Of a stretch of DNA of 64,000 bases, positions 35,092-42,583 are shown piece after piece; position 1 is the stretch's first letter, and every line of letters begins with the position of its first letter. The notes beneath the pieces were generated by a model. The model ran no database searches. It worked only from the letters and a program-made list of their open reading frames with translations, and had not been told where the DNA came from. The position numbers and the translations under genes were made by a program. Source of the stretch: CAKZYD01 sp039814715 (GTDB taxonomy: Bacteria; Pseudomonadota; Alphaproteobacteria; Sphingomonadales; CAKZYD01). The stretch covers positions 27,315-91,314 of the forward strand of contig JBCCAR010000010.1 in NCBI GenBank assembly GCA_039814715.1, given 5' to 3'.

Positions 35092-35958
35092 TTAATGGCT
35101 CATCAACACAGGCATTTGCGCTTTGTCGATCACGGTGCGCGTAACGCCGCCTAGCACGAGCTCGCGCCAGCGGCTGTGGGAATAAGCGCCGACGACAAGT
35201 AAGGTGCAATCGCGCGCGGTTGCTTCAGCTAGGATAGTTTCGCCGATGCCATCCTCATTGACCGTTTGTTTTAGCACCTGCGGCGTGAGCCCATGGCACG
35301 ATAGCATGGCAGCCAAAGCCTCGCCGGAGGGGCGTCCTTTGGTCATGTCATCGACCGTGAGAACGTACACCTCTTCAGCTTTTAGGAGGAAGGGCAAGGA
35401 ATCCGCCACAGCGCGCGCGGCTTCTGTGCTGCCATTCCAAGCAATCATGACGCGGGCGCTCACATGTTCTGGCAGGCTTTTTGGCGCCATGAGGACAGCG
35501 CGCCCAGAACGGGTCATTACTTCGTCCATCAAACCCGCTGTGACCGGGTCCGCCTCAATGTCGGGCTGGGGCACCACAGTGAGGTCCATAATGCGCGCTT
35601 CTCGGGAGATGACTTCGCCAATCATGCCTGTGCGGCCTTCCCAGTGGGCGGTTGGCGTGTTTGCCTCCCCGGCGGGTGTTTTGGTATCGAGGTCAAATGT
35701 CTGGCACATACTGTCGAAGATTTCGCGCGCTCTGCCGGACCGGCGCTCGCCTTCTTTTTCAGCAGACGTGACAAGCTCATGCACCAGATCAGCGGTCAGC
35801 CCATCCGCTACATAGGGCACGCTGGCAGCCGCATCGGAGCGCACATGCAGTCCAAAGAGGTGGCCGCCAAAGGCTTTTGCTACGCGTGCGGCCGCTTCCG
35901 CGGCGCTTTGGCAGCTCTCACCGCCAGTCATCGGGACAAGAATTGTGCGGATTGTCAT
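35092..35958 (-). CDS. Tandem universal stress protein (UspA family)
   Basis: The ATG at 35958, behind GGAG, starts the typical 'TIRTILVPMTGGESCQSA' and gives 288 residues, twice a single Usp domain. The second half ends with the ATP-binding signature Gly-2x-Gly-like 'VVGAYSHSRWRELVLGGVTRTV' region. The first domain has a degenerate loop. Such proteins help survival under stress or low oxygen. Transcribed toward uup, with its stop 41 bp before the uup start. Confidence 0.88.
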   Translation of the reverse strand: MTIRTILVPMTGGESCQSAAEAAARVAKAFGGHLFGLHVRSDAAASVPYVADGLTADLVHELVTSAEKEGERRSGRAREIFDSMCQTFDLDTKTPAGEANTPTAHWEGRTGMIGEVISREARIMDLTVVPQPDIEADPVTAGLMDEVMTRSGRAVLMAPKSLPEHVSARVMIAWNGSTEAARAVADSLPFLLKAEEVYVLTVDDMTKGRPSGEALAAMLSCHGLTPQVLKQTVNEDGIGETILAEATARDCTLLVVGAYSHSRWRELVLGGVTRTVIDKAQMPVLMSH

Positions 35959-35994
35959 GTGCGAGGCTCCAACTGTATTTTTCAAACAATATTA

Positions 35995-36009
35995 TTCATA
36001 GCTCGTTCA
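35995..36009. promoter_or_regulatory. Possible response-regulator box upstream of the PepSY operon
   Basis: TTCA occurs twice with an 11-bp period (35995-35998 and 36006-36009) just upstream of the PepSY/response-regulator/kinase operon. OmpR/PhoP-type regulators bind direct half-sites spaced by one helical turn. A similar pair (ATTCAG-N5-ATTCAG) lies before the lipoprotein gene at 38452-38468. Confidence 0.35.
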
Positions 36010-36034
36010 CGCAGACTAGCATAGATTTCGATCT

Positions 36035-36364
36035 ATGGCATTGAACCTCATCATGAAAGCAGTCCGCACCGCCGCGCTATTTTGCAGCGCTGCGCTTGCG
36101 TTTAGCATGGGCCTTGCGGGTCCAGCGCAGGCTCAAAGCGACCAAGACCGCGCTTTAAGAGCGCGCCAATCCGGCGCCGTTCAACTGCCCGCGCTTGAAC
36201 GCATGGTTGAGCAGCGCGTCGGCGGCAAAGTCGTTGGGCGCAAGCCTATTGGAAGCGGCGCCAACATTGGCTACCGCTTTACAGTATTACGCGGGGCAGA
36301 CGTTGTCACCGTCACTGTCAATGCAAAATCAGGGGCAATTACTGGCATTAAGGAGCCGCGATAA
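36035..36364 (+). CDS. Exported PepSY-domain protein
   Basis: This 109-residue protein has a signal peptide ('AALFCSAALAFSMGLAGPAQA', cleaved near residue 33) and a single PepSY-like domain ('YRFTVLRGADVVTVTVNAKSG') in the mature part. A second in-frame ATG at 36053 is an alternative start and also keeps the signal. Small PepSY proteins often sit before two-component systems and may modulate the sensor kinase from the periplasm. Its stop overlaps the response regulator start by one base. Confidence 0.85.
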   Translation: MALNLIMKAVRTAALFCSAALAFSMGLAGPAQAQSDQDRALRARQSGAVQLPALERMVEQRVGGKVVGRKPIGSGANIGYRFTVLRGADVVTVTVNAKSGAITGIKEPR

Positions 36365-37038
36365 TGCGATTATTGCTTGTTGAAGATGAACCACAGCTGG
36401 CCCAGCAGCTTTTAAATGGCCTGAAAGATGGTGGCTATGCGGTTGACCATGCTGACAATGGCGAGGACGCGCTGCATTTGGGGGGTACGGAAAGCTACGA
36501 CGCCGTTGTGCTTGATCTCGGGCTGCCGGTGTTAGACGGTGTGACGGTGCTTGAGAAATGGCGCGAGCAAGGCTGTGAATTCCCCGTTCTTATCCTCACT
36601 GCCCGCGACGGGTGGTCGGAAAAGGTGGCGGGCCTTGATGCTGGCGCGGATGACTATGTGACCAAGCCGTTTAAGCTCGAGGAAGTGCTGGCAAGACTGC
36701 GCGCGCTGATCCGCCGCTCAAAGGGCCATACCCAATCAGAACTCAATTGCGGGCCCGTGCTTTTGGACACCAAAACAAGCCGCGTGTTTGTCGATGGCGC
36801 GCAGGTACGCTTGACAGCTCAGGAATTTAAATTGCTCAGCTATTTGATGCATCATGCTGAAGAAGTGGTATCGCGCACGGAGCTCACAGAGCATATTTAT
36901 GATCAAGACTTTGACCGCGATTCCAATACGATTGAGGTCTTCGTGAACCGTATCCGCAAGAAGCTCAACGTGCCGATCATTCAGACTGTTCGCGGCCTTG
37001 GCTACCGGATTGAAGAACCAGCTAGCGCAGCAGGATAG
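36364..37038 (+). CDS. OmpR/PhoP-family response regulator
   Basis: This 224-residue regulator has a receiver domain with acidic pocket 'VEDEP' (residues 6-10), phosphoacceptor Asp51 in 'AVVLDLGLPVLDG', and the conserved Thr and Lys ('ILTARD', 'DYVTKPF'). The C-terminal winged helix ends 'VFVNRIRKKLNVPIIQTVRGLGYRIE'-like (about residues 190-216), typical of the PhoP/QseB branch. It is translationally coupled to the PepSY gene before it and overlaps the kinase after it. Likely autoregulated. Confidence 0.95.
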   Translation: MRLLLVEDEPQLAQQLLNGLKDGGYAVDHADNGEDALHLGGTESYDAVVLDLGLPVLDGVTVLEKWREQGCEFPVLILTARDGWSEKVAGLDAGADDYVTKPFKLEEVLARLRALIRRSKGHTQSELNCGPVLLDTKTSRVFVDGAQVRLTAQEFKLLSYLMHHAEEVVSRTELTEHIYDQDFDRDSNTIEVFVNRIRKKLNVPIIQTVRGLGYRIEEPASAAG

Positions 37039-38434
37039 GGCGCTGGCGCAGGGGCAAACAGCGCAGCCACGGCGCGACACACGCTTATTTTGGCGTTCTT
37101 TGTCCGCACGTTTGCTCCTCGTGTCTGTCCTTTGGGTTGGCCTGTTCCTCATCGGTGGGAGCATCATTTTCTCCCAATTGTTCAGCGATTATCTCACTGA
37201 TGCGCTGGATGACCGCTTGTCCCAATCCAGCCAAGCGCTCATTGGCGCTGCGCAAATTAGCAGTGAGGGCGAACTCAGCTTTGAGCGTTCACTTGGCGAA
37301 GCGCGCTATGAGCAGCCGTATTCAGGTTATTACTGGCAGGTGGGAGGTGAGGGCGCTGCGCCTGTGCGCTCTCGTTCCTTGTGGGATCAAGTGCTCCAGG
37401 TCGATTATGAGACCCCGTGGCTGGAGGCGCACTATTCCATGCGCTACGGGCCAGATGGACAGCGCTTGCGCGTCCTCGAGCGCGATGTGAATTTGCCAGG
37501 GGCGGGCCAGCCTTATAGGTTTTTAGTCACTGGAAATTTCGATGAAATCAACGAAGCGCTGTCGCGCTTTCACCGGACGCTTTTCTGGGCGATGGGGCTT
37601 TTGGGCCTTGGCCTTATGGGCGCTGTGGGCGTGCAGATCGGCTATGGGCTCAAGCCATTGCGCCGGGTGCGCAAAGCTGTGAGCGCAATCCGCACCGGAA
37701 AAGAAGGTCGGATACCAGAGGATATGCCGCCTGAAGTCATGCCTTTGGTCGGCGAGATGAATGCGCTGCTTGACCAAAGTGAGGACACAGTGGAACGCGC
37801 TAAGACCCAAGCGGGCAATCTCGCGCATGCGCTTAAAACACCGCTCTCCATTCTCACCAATGAGGCTGAAAGCACTGATGGGCGTTTATCGGCGACTGTG
37901 CAAAAGCAAGTGGCCCTTATGCGCCGCCATATTGATCATAATTTGGCGCGCGCGCGGGCTGCATCGCATTATGGACGCACCCATGTCAGCGCCGATGTGA
38001 ACGCGGTCGCAAGCACCATTGTGCGCGTGATTTCAAAGCTCCATGGAGGCCATCAGATCGCCTTTGACAGTCAGCTAGAAAGCCCAGCATCCGCCAGAAT
38101 TGCGCGCCAAGACTTAGAAGAAATTCTTGGTAACGTGATTGAAAATGCTGCGAAATTTGGGGCAGGGCGTGTACGTGTTGAAGTGGCGGAAGCTGCGGTC
38201 GATGACCTTGCAGCTATCTCAGTGACTATAGAAGATGACGGTCCGGGCATTCCGGTCGAAGAGCGCGCTGCGATCTTTACGCGCGGCAAGCGCTTGGATG
38301 AAAGCGTTCCTGGAACTGGCCTTGGGCTAAGCATCGTCACCGATCTACTCGACGTGCATGGCGGTACGATCGCGTTGGAAAGTGGAAAGACGCTGCCCGG
38401 CCTGCGGGCGGTGATCACGCTGCGCAAAGCTTAG
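36998..38434 (+). CDS. Sensor histidine kinase (PhoQ-like)
   Basis: The frame opens at TTG 36998 inside the regulator gene; another TTG at 37010 is possible and the true start is uncertain. Two membrane segments ('LLLVSVLWVGLFLIGGSIIF' and 'MGLLGLGLMGAVGVQIGYGL') flank a periplasmic region of about 120 residues. A HAMP-like linker, the H-box 'NLAHALKTPLSIL', N-box 'LGNVIENAAKFG', and G boxes 'EDDGPGIP' and 'GTGLGLSIV' follow. It partners the upstream regulator. The ligand is unknown; PhoQ-type sensors read divalent cations or acidity. Confidence 0.93.
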   Translation: MATGLKNQLAQQDRALAQGQTAQPRRDTRLFWRSLSARLLLVSVLWVGLFLIGGSIIFSQLFSDYLTDALDDRLSQSSQALIGAAQISSEGELSFERSLGEARYEQPYSGYYWQVGGEGAAPVRSRSLWDQVLQVDYETPWLEAHYSMRYGPDGQRLRVLERDVNLPGAGQPYRFLVTGNFDEINEALSRFHRTLFWAMGLLGLGLMGAVGVQIGYGLKPLRRVRKAVSAIRTGKEGRIPEDMPPEVMPLVGEMNALLDQSEDTVERAKTQAGNLAHALKTPLSILTNEAESTDGRLSATVQKQVALMRRHIDHNLARARAASHYGRTHVSADVNAVASTIVRVISKLHGGHQIAFDSQLESPASARIARQDLEEILGNVIENAAKFGAGRVRVEVAEAAVDDLAAISVTIEDDGPGIPVEERAAIFTRGKRLDESVPGTGLGLSIVTDLLDVHGGTIALESGKTLPGLRAVITLRKA

Positions 38435-38451
38435 CCAATTCTAACAGACTT

Positions 38452-38468
38452 ATTCAGGCTCCATTCAG
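38452..38468. promoter_or_regulatory. ATTCAG direct repeat upstream of the glycine-zipper lipoprotein gene
   Basis: ATTCAG-N5-ATTCAG, an exact 6-bp direct repeat with an 11-bp period, lies 50 bp before the lipoprotein ATG and just after the kinase gene. This is the format of PhoP/OmpR-type binding sites. It suggests that the neighbouring two-component system controls the lipoprotein. Confidence 0.45.
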
Positions 38469-38517
38469 TCAGATTTGACTACGGTCAGCGTCACTATGTT
38501 GAACAGGAGTATAGGCG

Positions 38518-39003
38518 ATGACACGGCTTAACATTGGCCGAAATATTCTCATTGCAGGGGTTGCCGCATTGGCGCTCACCGGCTGTAATCAAGGCGCGCA
38601 GCAGGAGACAATTGGCACTCTGTTTGGCGCAGCCCTTGGCGGCTGGGTTGGTTCGCAGATTGACAACAATGGCGTGGGCGGCGCTGCCGCAATTGCGACC
38701 GGCACGGTTGTTGGCGGCCTGGTCGGCGGCTCTATTGGGCGCAAGATGGATGAAGTGGACCGCCTGCGTTTGGCCCAGGCCCAGCAGCGTGCGCTGTATG
38801 GCAGCCAACCTGGCCAGCCCCAGCAATGGTACAATCCAAACACCGGCAACTATGGAACGGTGACTGCTAATCAAAGCGTCCAAACCGCTAATGGCCAATA
38901 CTGCCGCGAATATACCCAAACGATTGTGGTGGGCGGCCAGCAGCAAGATGCCTATGGCAGGGCGTGCCAGCAGCCCGATGGCTCATGGCAGATTGTTACC
39001 TAG
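38518..39003 (+). CDS. Glycine-zipper 2TM-domain lipoprotein (17-kDa surface antigen-like)
   Basis: This 161-residue lipoprotein has the lipobox 'LALTGC' with the lipidated Cys23. A glycine zipper ('GTLFGAALGGWVGSQID' and 'GTVVGGLVGGSIGRKMDEVD') forms a short membrane hairpin, as in the rickettsial 17-kDa antigen family. The C-terminal part contains 'YCREYTQTIVVGGQQQDAYG', the typical surface domain. Members are often part of envelope-stress or PhoP-type regulons, in agreement with the two-component genes just upstream. Confidence 0.9.
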   Translation: MTRLNIGRNILIAGVAALALTGCNQGAQQETIGTLFGAALGGWVGSQIDNNGVGGAAAIATGTVVGGLVGGSIGRKMDEVDRLRLAQAQQRALYGSQPGQPQQWYNPNTGNYGTVTANQSVQTANGQYCREYTQTIVVGGQQQDAYGRACQQPDGSWQIVT

Positions 39004-39007
39004 TGGA

Positions 39008-39442
39008 TTAGCTCCTGGCTGTAGCGTAGCGCAGCCCGGCATAACTTAAAGCGGCCCATCCGATGAGAAATCCGGTGCCGCCAACGGGTGTGATCCAAGA
39101 CAATGCGCCCAGGCTGCCTGGGCCATTGAGACCGAGCCAATATATTGGCAGGCAAAACAGCAAGAGGCCCATGGAAAAGCCAGCGGCGCTGAGGCGCAAA
39201 GTGCGCGCTAAAACGATGGGCGCGCTGGAATAGGTGAAGAACAGCGCTGTGAGGCAAATGGCGTGGGTCAGCTGAAACAGCAGCGCTTGTTCGATGAGGA
39301 CTTGCCCGCCTGGCGCAAGCTTATCGGCCATTACGTGACTGCCTAGCGCGGCCATGGCCACAGCCATCAGGCCGCTGGCACCTGCAAGAATAAGATGGGC
39401 GGTATGAAGCGGGCGCGGTTCATTGCTGTGGGGATTAATCAT
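39008..39442 (-). CDS. DUF423-family small membrane protein
   Basis: The ATG at 39442 (AGGG eight bases upstream) gives 144 residues with four hydrophobic segments. 'GLMAVAMAALGSHVM' near the N-terminus and 'ALSWITPVGGTGFLIGWAAL' near the C-terminus are DUF423 signatures. The function of the family is unknown; it resides in the inner membrane. The open frame continues upstream into an IS110 remnant, so the original promoter may have been displaced. Confidence 0.9.
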   Translation of the reverse strand: MINPHSNEPRPLHTAHLILAGASGLMAVAMAALGSHVMADKLAPGGQVLIEQALLFQLTHAICLTALFFTYSSAPIVLARTLRLSAAGFSMGLLLFCLPIYWLGLNGPGSLGALSWITPVGGTGFLIGWAALSYAGLRYATARS

Positions 39443-39514
39443 GACCGAACCCTGCCATGTCCCCCGCTGTATTGCCAGCTCTAGAGTATGTTTTAATCCA
39501 GCATTACTTGACAT

Positions 39515-39703
39515 CCATTTTCGGCCTCCTTGGATAAAGGCCTTGCCGCGCCATTGGCCAGATTGGCGTGTCATGGAGCGAGGTCTGCCAGATTGGCTAC
39601 CTTTTTTGCGCTCCAGCGTTCCAATCTCGCGGCATTCGACCAGGATTGCCATGGCGGCGACCTCAGCAATACCAGGAATGGCGCGCAATCCCTAGCTTAA
39701 CAG
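39515..39703 (-). pseudogene. IS110-family transposase remnant (C-terminal piece)
   Basis: The minus strand reads 'RAIPGIAEVAAMAIL', 'GTLERKK' and 'MTRQSGQWRGKAFIQGGR', the conserved C-terminal blocks of IS110/IS116 transposases. Between the last two, the expected 'ANLADLAP' is found in another frame, showing two compensating frameshifts. No catalytic N-terminal domain or terminal repeats are present. The fragment directly precedes the DUF423 gene and lies near the tRNA pair. Confidence 0.8.
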
Positions 39704-39866
39704 GTTGTCGGCGGTGACAAGCGTTTGCCAATTCATCGCACATGTCACGGCCCGGCCCATACCGCGCTTTGTCTTCTCTTCGCACGTTCGACTCTTCAAT
39801 TTGTATCCTAAAAGTATCCTGTCTCGGGCTTCACTTTTGCAGGACGGATAGCAAGAATGCGAACAT

Positions 39867-39890
39867 GAAAATAAAATACCTTTTATTTTC
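39867..39890 (-). terminator. AT-rich hairpin downstream of the tRNA-Tyr/tRNA-Gly pair
   Basis: GAAAATAAAA-TACC-TTTTATTTTC is a perfect 10-bp stem with a 4-base loop, 33 bp beyond the 3' end of tRNA-Gly in the direction of transcription. The stem is almost entirely A/T, unusual for a terminator, but the T-rich 3' arm could serve as the release tract. Confidence 0.45.
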
Positions 39891-39922
39891 AATATTTTAT
39901 CTATTTTTCAAAGGAGAAAAGC

Positions 39923-39996
39923 TGGAGCGGGTAGCGGGAATCGAACCCGCATATTCAGCTTGGAAGGCTGCTGCACTACCATTGTGCTATACCCGC
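39923..39996 (-). tRNA. tRNA-Gly (anticodon TCC)
   Basis: The complement strand folds as a full cloverleaf: acceptor GCGGGTA/TACCCGC, T-arm loop GTTCGATTC, anticodon loop CTTCCAA with anticodon TCC, and an encoded CCA end. It is separated from tRNA-Tyr by 20 bp on the same strand, so both are probably cut from one transcript. Confidence 0.95.
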
Positions 39997-40016
39997 CCAG
40001 GGGCGCTTAAGGACGG

Positions 40017-40102
40017 TGGTGGTGAGGATAGGATTCGAACCTATGTAGACTAACGTCGGCAGATTTACAGTCTGCTGCCTTTAACCACTCGGCCACCTCA
40101 CC
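40017..40102 (-). tRNA. tRNA-Tyr (anticodon GTA)
   Basis: The 86-base complement strand has acceptor GGTGAGG/CCTCACC, anticodon loop CTGTAAA with anticodon GTA, a long variable arm expected of bacterial tRNA-Tyr, T-loop GTTCGAATC, and an encoded CCA. It is the first gene of a tRNA-Tyr/tRNA-Gly pair. Confidence 0.95.
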
Positions 40103-40228
40103 GGATGTCCGCAATCGAGCGCAAAGGCCAAAACTCGTCGACCTTGCAAGCGTCGGTGTGTATGAAAAGCAAGCAGGCGCGTCAACGCCAAAGTCAGTCA
40201 AACCCAATAACGCCTTAGAGGCCTCGAT

Positions 40229-41044
40229 ATGGCACATCGCCCGGCCCCGACGCGGGGAGGACAAAAGAGCAAGTCGGCGCGTGATCAAAAACCGCGCAAG
40301 CGCCGTAAACCAAAGGCGATTTCGGGGCAGCCGGAGGGCCGGCACCTCCTATATGGCCGCCATGCGGTTGAAGCGGCTCTGGCCAACCCTGCGCGCGTGG
40401 TTCATGCGCTTTATGCATCCCAAAAAGATGCTACCGACCTGGCAGCGCTGCGACCTGGAGTGAGCGTCTTAGACTTTACAGACGGTATCGCGCGCGCGTT
40501 GCCGCCCGGAGCAGTCCACCAGCGCGTTGCCATTGCTGCGGACCCCCTGGAACAACCGGCCTTGCCCGCGCTGTTGGGGCATAACCCGCCTGATATGCTG
40601 GTGATGCTGGACCAAGTGACAGACCCGCATAATGTGGGCGCGGTGTTTCGGTCAGCGGCCGCCTTCGGCGCTGGCGGCCTTATTATGCAGGCGCGCCACG
40701 CTCCAGAAGAGACGGCGACCCTCGCCCGTGCCGCTTCCGGCACCTTAGAGCAAGTGCCGTGGGTGAGCGTGACCAATTTAAACCGAGCTTTAGAAGAGAT
40801 CGCCCAAGCGCAGTATTGGACGGTTGGCCTCGACGGAGCGGCCAACGATGACCTTGAGGACGTGGTTGCAGGTCATCAAAAATTGTGCCTCGTCTTTGGC
40901 GCTGAAGGTCCAGGCCTACGTCAGAACGTAAAAGCTCATTGCGATGCCCTTGCCCGCCTTGCGATCAAGCGCAGCGTTGAAAGCCTGAATGTGTCCAATG
41001 CGGCCGCTGTGGCTCTTTACATCGCATCAAAACGCGCAGGCTAA
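40229..41044 (+). CDS. rlmB: 23S rRNA (guanosine-2'-O)-methyltransferase RlmB / TrmH family
   Basis: This 271-residue SPOUT methyltransferase has a basic disordered start (about 35 residues), then the substrate-binding domain 'HLLYGRHAVEAALANP'. The three family motifs follow: 'LDQVTDPHNVGAVFRSAAAFG', 'LVFGAEGPGLRQNV' and 'SVESLNVSNAAAVALY', which make the knotted S-adenosylmethionine site. It methylates a conserved guanosine in 23S rRNA. Its position beside the divergent tRNA-Tyr/Gly pair is common in alphaproteobacteria. Confidence 0.93.
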   Translation: MAHRPAPTRGGQKSKSARDQKPRKRRKPKAISGQPEGRHLLYGRHAVEAALANPARVVHALYASQKDATDLAALRPGVSVLDFTDGIARALPPGAVHQRVAIAADPLEQPALPALLGHNPPDMLVMLDQVTDPHNVGAVFRSAAAFGAGGLIMQARHAPEETATLARAASGTLEQVPWVSVTNLNRALEEIAQAQYWTVGLDGAANDDLEDVVAGHQKLCLVFGAEGPGLRQNVKAHCDALARLAIKRSVESLNVSNAAAVALYIASKRAG

Positions 41045-41190
41045 AAACCGCTGCCCAGCACCATGTGAACGCGCTGGCTACCAAGCGCGACTAACCAGTT
41101 TTTACGTGCCCGCGGTGGCGTTGTTTGATGGATGCGCTCGCGGCGCCTAGAAGCGTCACGGTGATGTGTATGCGGGGAAGACGTCGACAT
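41041..41190 (-). CDS. Small basic protein of 49 residues with its own promoter
   Basis: The ATG at 41190 has AAAGGAAAG seven bases upstream and opens a 49-residue frame that ends at 41041, overlapping the rlmB stop by 4 bp on the other strand. The N-terminal half is rich in Ser, His and Arg ('HHRDASRRRERIHQ'); the C-terminal half is more hydrophobic ('NWLVALGSQRVHMVLGSGF'). A well-formed promoter with an overlapping palindrome lies 52-80 bp upstream. No family recognised. The promoter and ribosome site are the main support. Confidence 0.5.
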   Translation of the reverse strand: MSTSSPHTHHRDASRRRERIHQTTPPRARKNWLVALGSQRVHMVLGSGF

Positions 41191-41228
41191 GGTTTCGCTT
41201 TCCTTTAAACGATGACGGATATCGCTTT

Positions 41229-41270
41229 TGATATGGTGTTATATATACCTAATACACCATATCAGGTCAA
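41229..41270 (-). promoter_or_regulatory. Promoter with overlapping palindromic operator
   Basis: On the complement strand TTGACC (41270-41265) and TATATA (41247-41242) are separated by exactly 17 bp, a textbook sigma-70 type promoter. An 11-bp perfect inverted repeat, TGATATGGTGT/ACACCATATCA (41229-41239 and 41254-41264), brackets the -10 element. The predicted transcript starts near 41235 and leads into the 49-codon gene. Confidence 0.65.
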
Positions 41271-41373
41271 TCTGTTTTTTTGCCTTGCAAAACGCGGGGC
41301 TGGAAAACCAATTGTCAAACGCACCGCTATGTCTTAAGCGGTGCCCATCGAAGGCAGCCTTGTGCACCTTAGC

Positions 41374-41449
41374 GCCGGCTTAGCTCAGTTGGTAGAGCAA
41401 CCGCCTTGTAAGCGGTAGGTCGTTGGTTCGAGTCCGACAGCCGGCACCA
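41374..41449 (+). tRNA. tRNA-Thr (anticodon TGT)
   Basis: This 76-base gene has acceptor GCCGGCT pairing with AGCCGGC, D-arm TAGCTCAGTTGGTAGAGCA, anticodon loop CTTGTAA with anticodon TGT, T-loop GTTCGAGTC, and an encoded CCA end. Confidence 0.95.
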
Positions 41450-41812
41450 CTATAAAATGGCTTATCGCGTTTTGCGCTGCCGGGGACCGGCGGGTTTGGC
41501 TCGCGCTTTGAAGTCTGCCAGAGAGACAACAAAGCGCGCGAAGTGAACCAGATCCTATTCCAATCGGTTGGCGAGCGATTATGTCGGTGCAAATCAATAG
41601 GCCCAGGCTATGATTTTGATAGAAAAATAATGCCTCGTCGAATTGCTTGATTTCCGCGGGGCGCTAGATCGAGATTCGCTATCTTGCGTCTTGACCCCCG
41701 ATATTTTTGTATTAGATAGGTCGTCATATAAAAGCATATGCACACACAAACGAGTATGCGTGCCCAAATCGGGCCAGTAGATGCGGTCTTCCCCTCAGGT
41801 TCAGGATCCGTC
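41450..41812. promoter_or_regulatory. Spacer between tRNA-Thr and the LuxR-type regulator, with probable promoter
   Basis: No convincing gene is seen in this 363-bp stretch. A short GCCGG/CCGGC hairpin (41479-41491) may end the tRNA transcript. TTGACC at 41691-41696 and TAGATA at 41713-41718, 16 bp apart, form a plausible promoter for the regulator at 41813. Confidence 0.4.
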
Positions 41813-42415
41813 ATGAAGGTACTGATAGTCGATGAATATTGGGCGCAGCGCTTAGGTCTCGCTCAGGTTTTCCAAGATCATTTTGATGTTGAGTCAATCG
41901 TTGAAGCAGAAAGCCCAAAAGAAGCTTTGCGGCTGCTAGCAGCTGGCCCCGCGCCAGATGTTATTGTGGCCGATCTAAACGGGCATGAATTGTCCGTGGT
42001 GGATATGCTTGCTGACGCGGCGCCATCATCAGGGCTTGTTTTGCTCACGCACCCCGAAGACTTCGATAAGCATGAGCGGGCTATCGATAAAGGTGCCCAT
42101 TCGGTGTTATCGTATTGCGCCACGCCCGAAGAGTTCAACAAGGCGGTAAAAGTGGCCCTGAACCGGGAAATTTTTCTGCGGCGTCCGCGCCGGACAGCCG
42201 AACAAAGCCGCATCGATGCCGAAGACAGCGTGCGCCTCACACCGCGGCAAACCGATGTTCTCAAGCTGCTGGCAGAAGGTAAATCCAACAGCGAGATCGC
42301 AGCTGTGCTGGGCATGTCCCCCAATACAGTGCGCATTCACGTCTCGTCGATCTTTAGAGCTCTGAATGTCGACAACAGAACGCAGGCTGCTCTGTGGGCG
42401 CGCGGTCACCTGTAA
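41813..42415 (+). CDS. LuxR/NarL-family response regulator
   Basis: The ATG at 41813 begins the receiver domain directly ('MKVLIVDEYWAQRLG') and gives 200 residues; a longer frame from 41738 adds 25 poorly structured residues. The phosphoacceptor is the Asp in 'DVIVADLNG'. The C-terminal LuxR helix-turn-helix is well conserved: 'LTPRQTDVLKLLAEGKSNSEI' (split here across about residues 140-160), then 'AAVLGMSPNTVRIHVSSI'. No histidine kinase is adjacent, so it is an orphan. It precedes the subtilase autotransporter by 168 bp and might control it. Confidence 0.9.
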   Translation: MKVLIVDEYWAQRLGLAQVFQDHFDVESIVEAESPKEALRLLAAGPAPDVIVADLNGHELSVVDMLADAAPSSGLVLLTHPEDFDKHERAIDKGAHSVLSYCATPEEFNKAVKVALNREIFLRRPRRTAEQSRIDAEDSVRLTPRQTDVLKLLAEGKSNSEIAAVLGMSPNTVRIHVSSIFRALNVDNRTQAALWARGHL

Positions 42416-42424
42416 AACGATGTG

Positions 42425-42460
42425 GGGCGGGTTGGTAGTTCACTGTGGATACACCCGCCC
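42425..42460 (+). terminator. Inverted repeat after the LuxR-type regulator
   Basis: GGGCGGGT and ACCCGCCC form a perfect 8-bp GC-rich stem with a 20-base loop, 9 bp after the stop codon. There is no clear T-tract, so termination is possible but not certain. Confidence 0.4.
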
Positions 42461-42583
42461 GACCTTCACAGCTCGCACCTATATCTAAAACAATACCCGT
42501 TTACAGCCAGGCACTCGGTCTCTTAACGTCGCATTAAGGTGATAACCATCACTGTGGCGGAAATTTCTTGCCTGGACAGATAT

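Noticed and set aside
39692..39892. 66-codon minus-strand frame beside the tRNA pair
   Set aside because: It crosses the AT-rich hairpin and the IS110 border, has no ribosome site and resembles no protein.
41380..41597. Open frames across tRNA-Thr on the complement strand
   Set aside because: Their C-termini are the usual spurious translation of a tRNA; the region is a tRNA gene.
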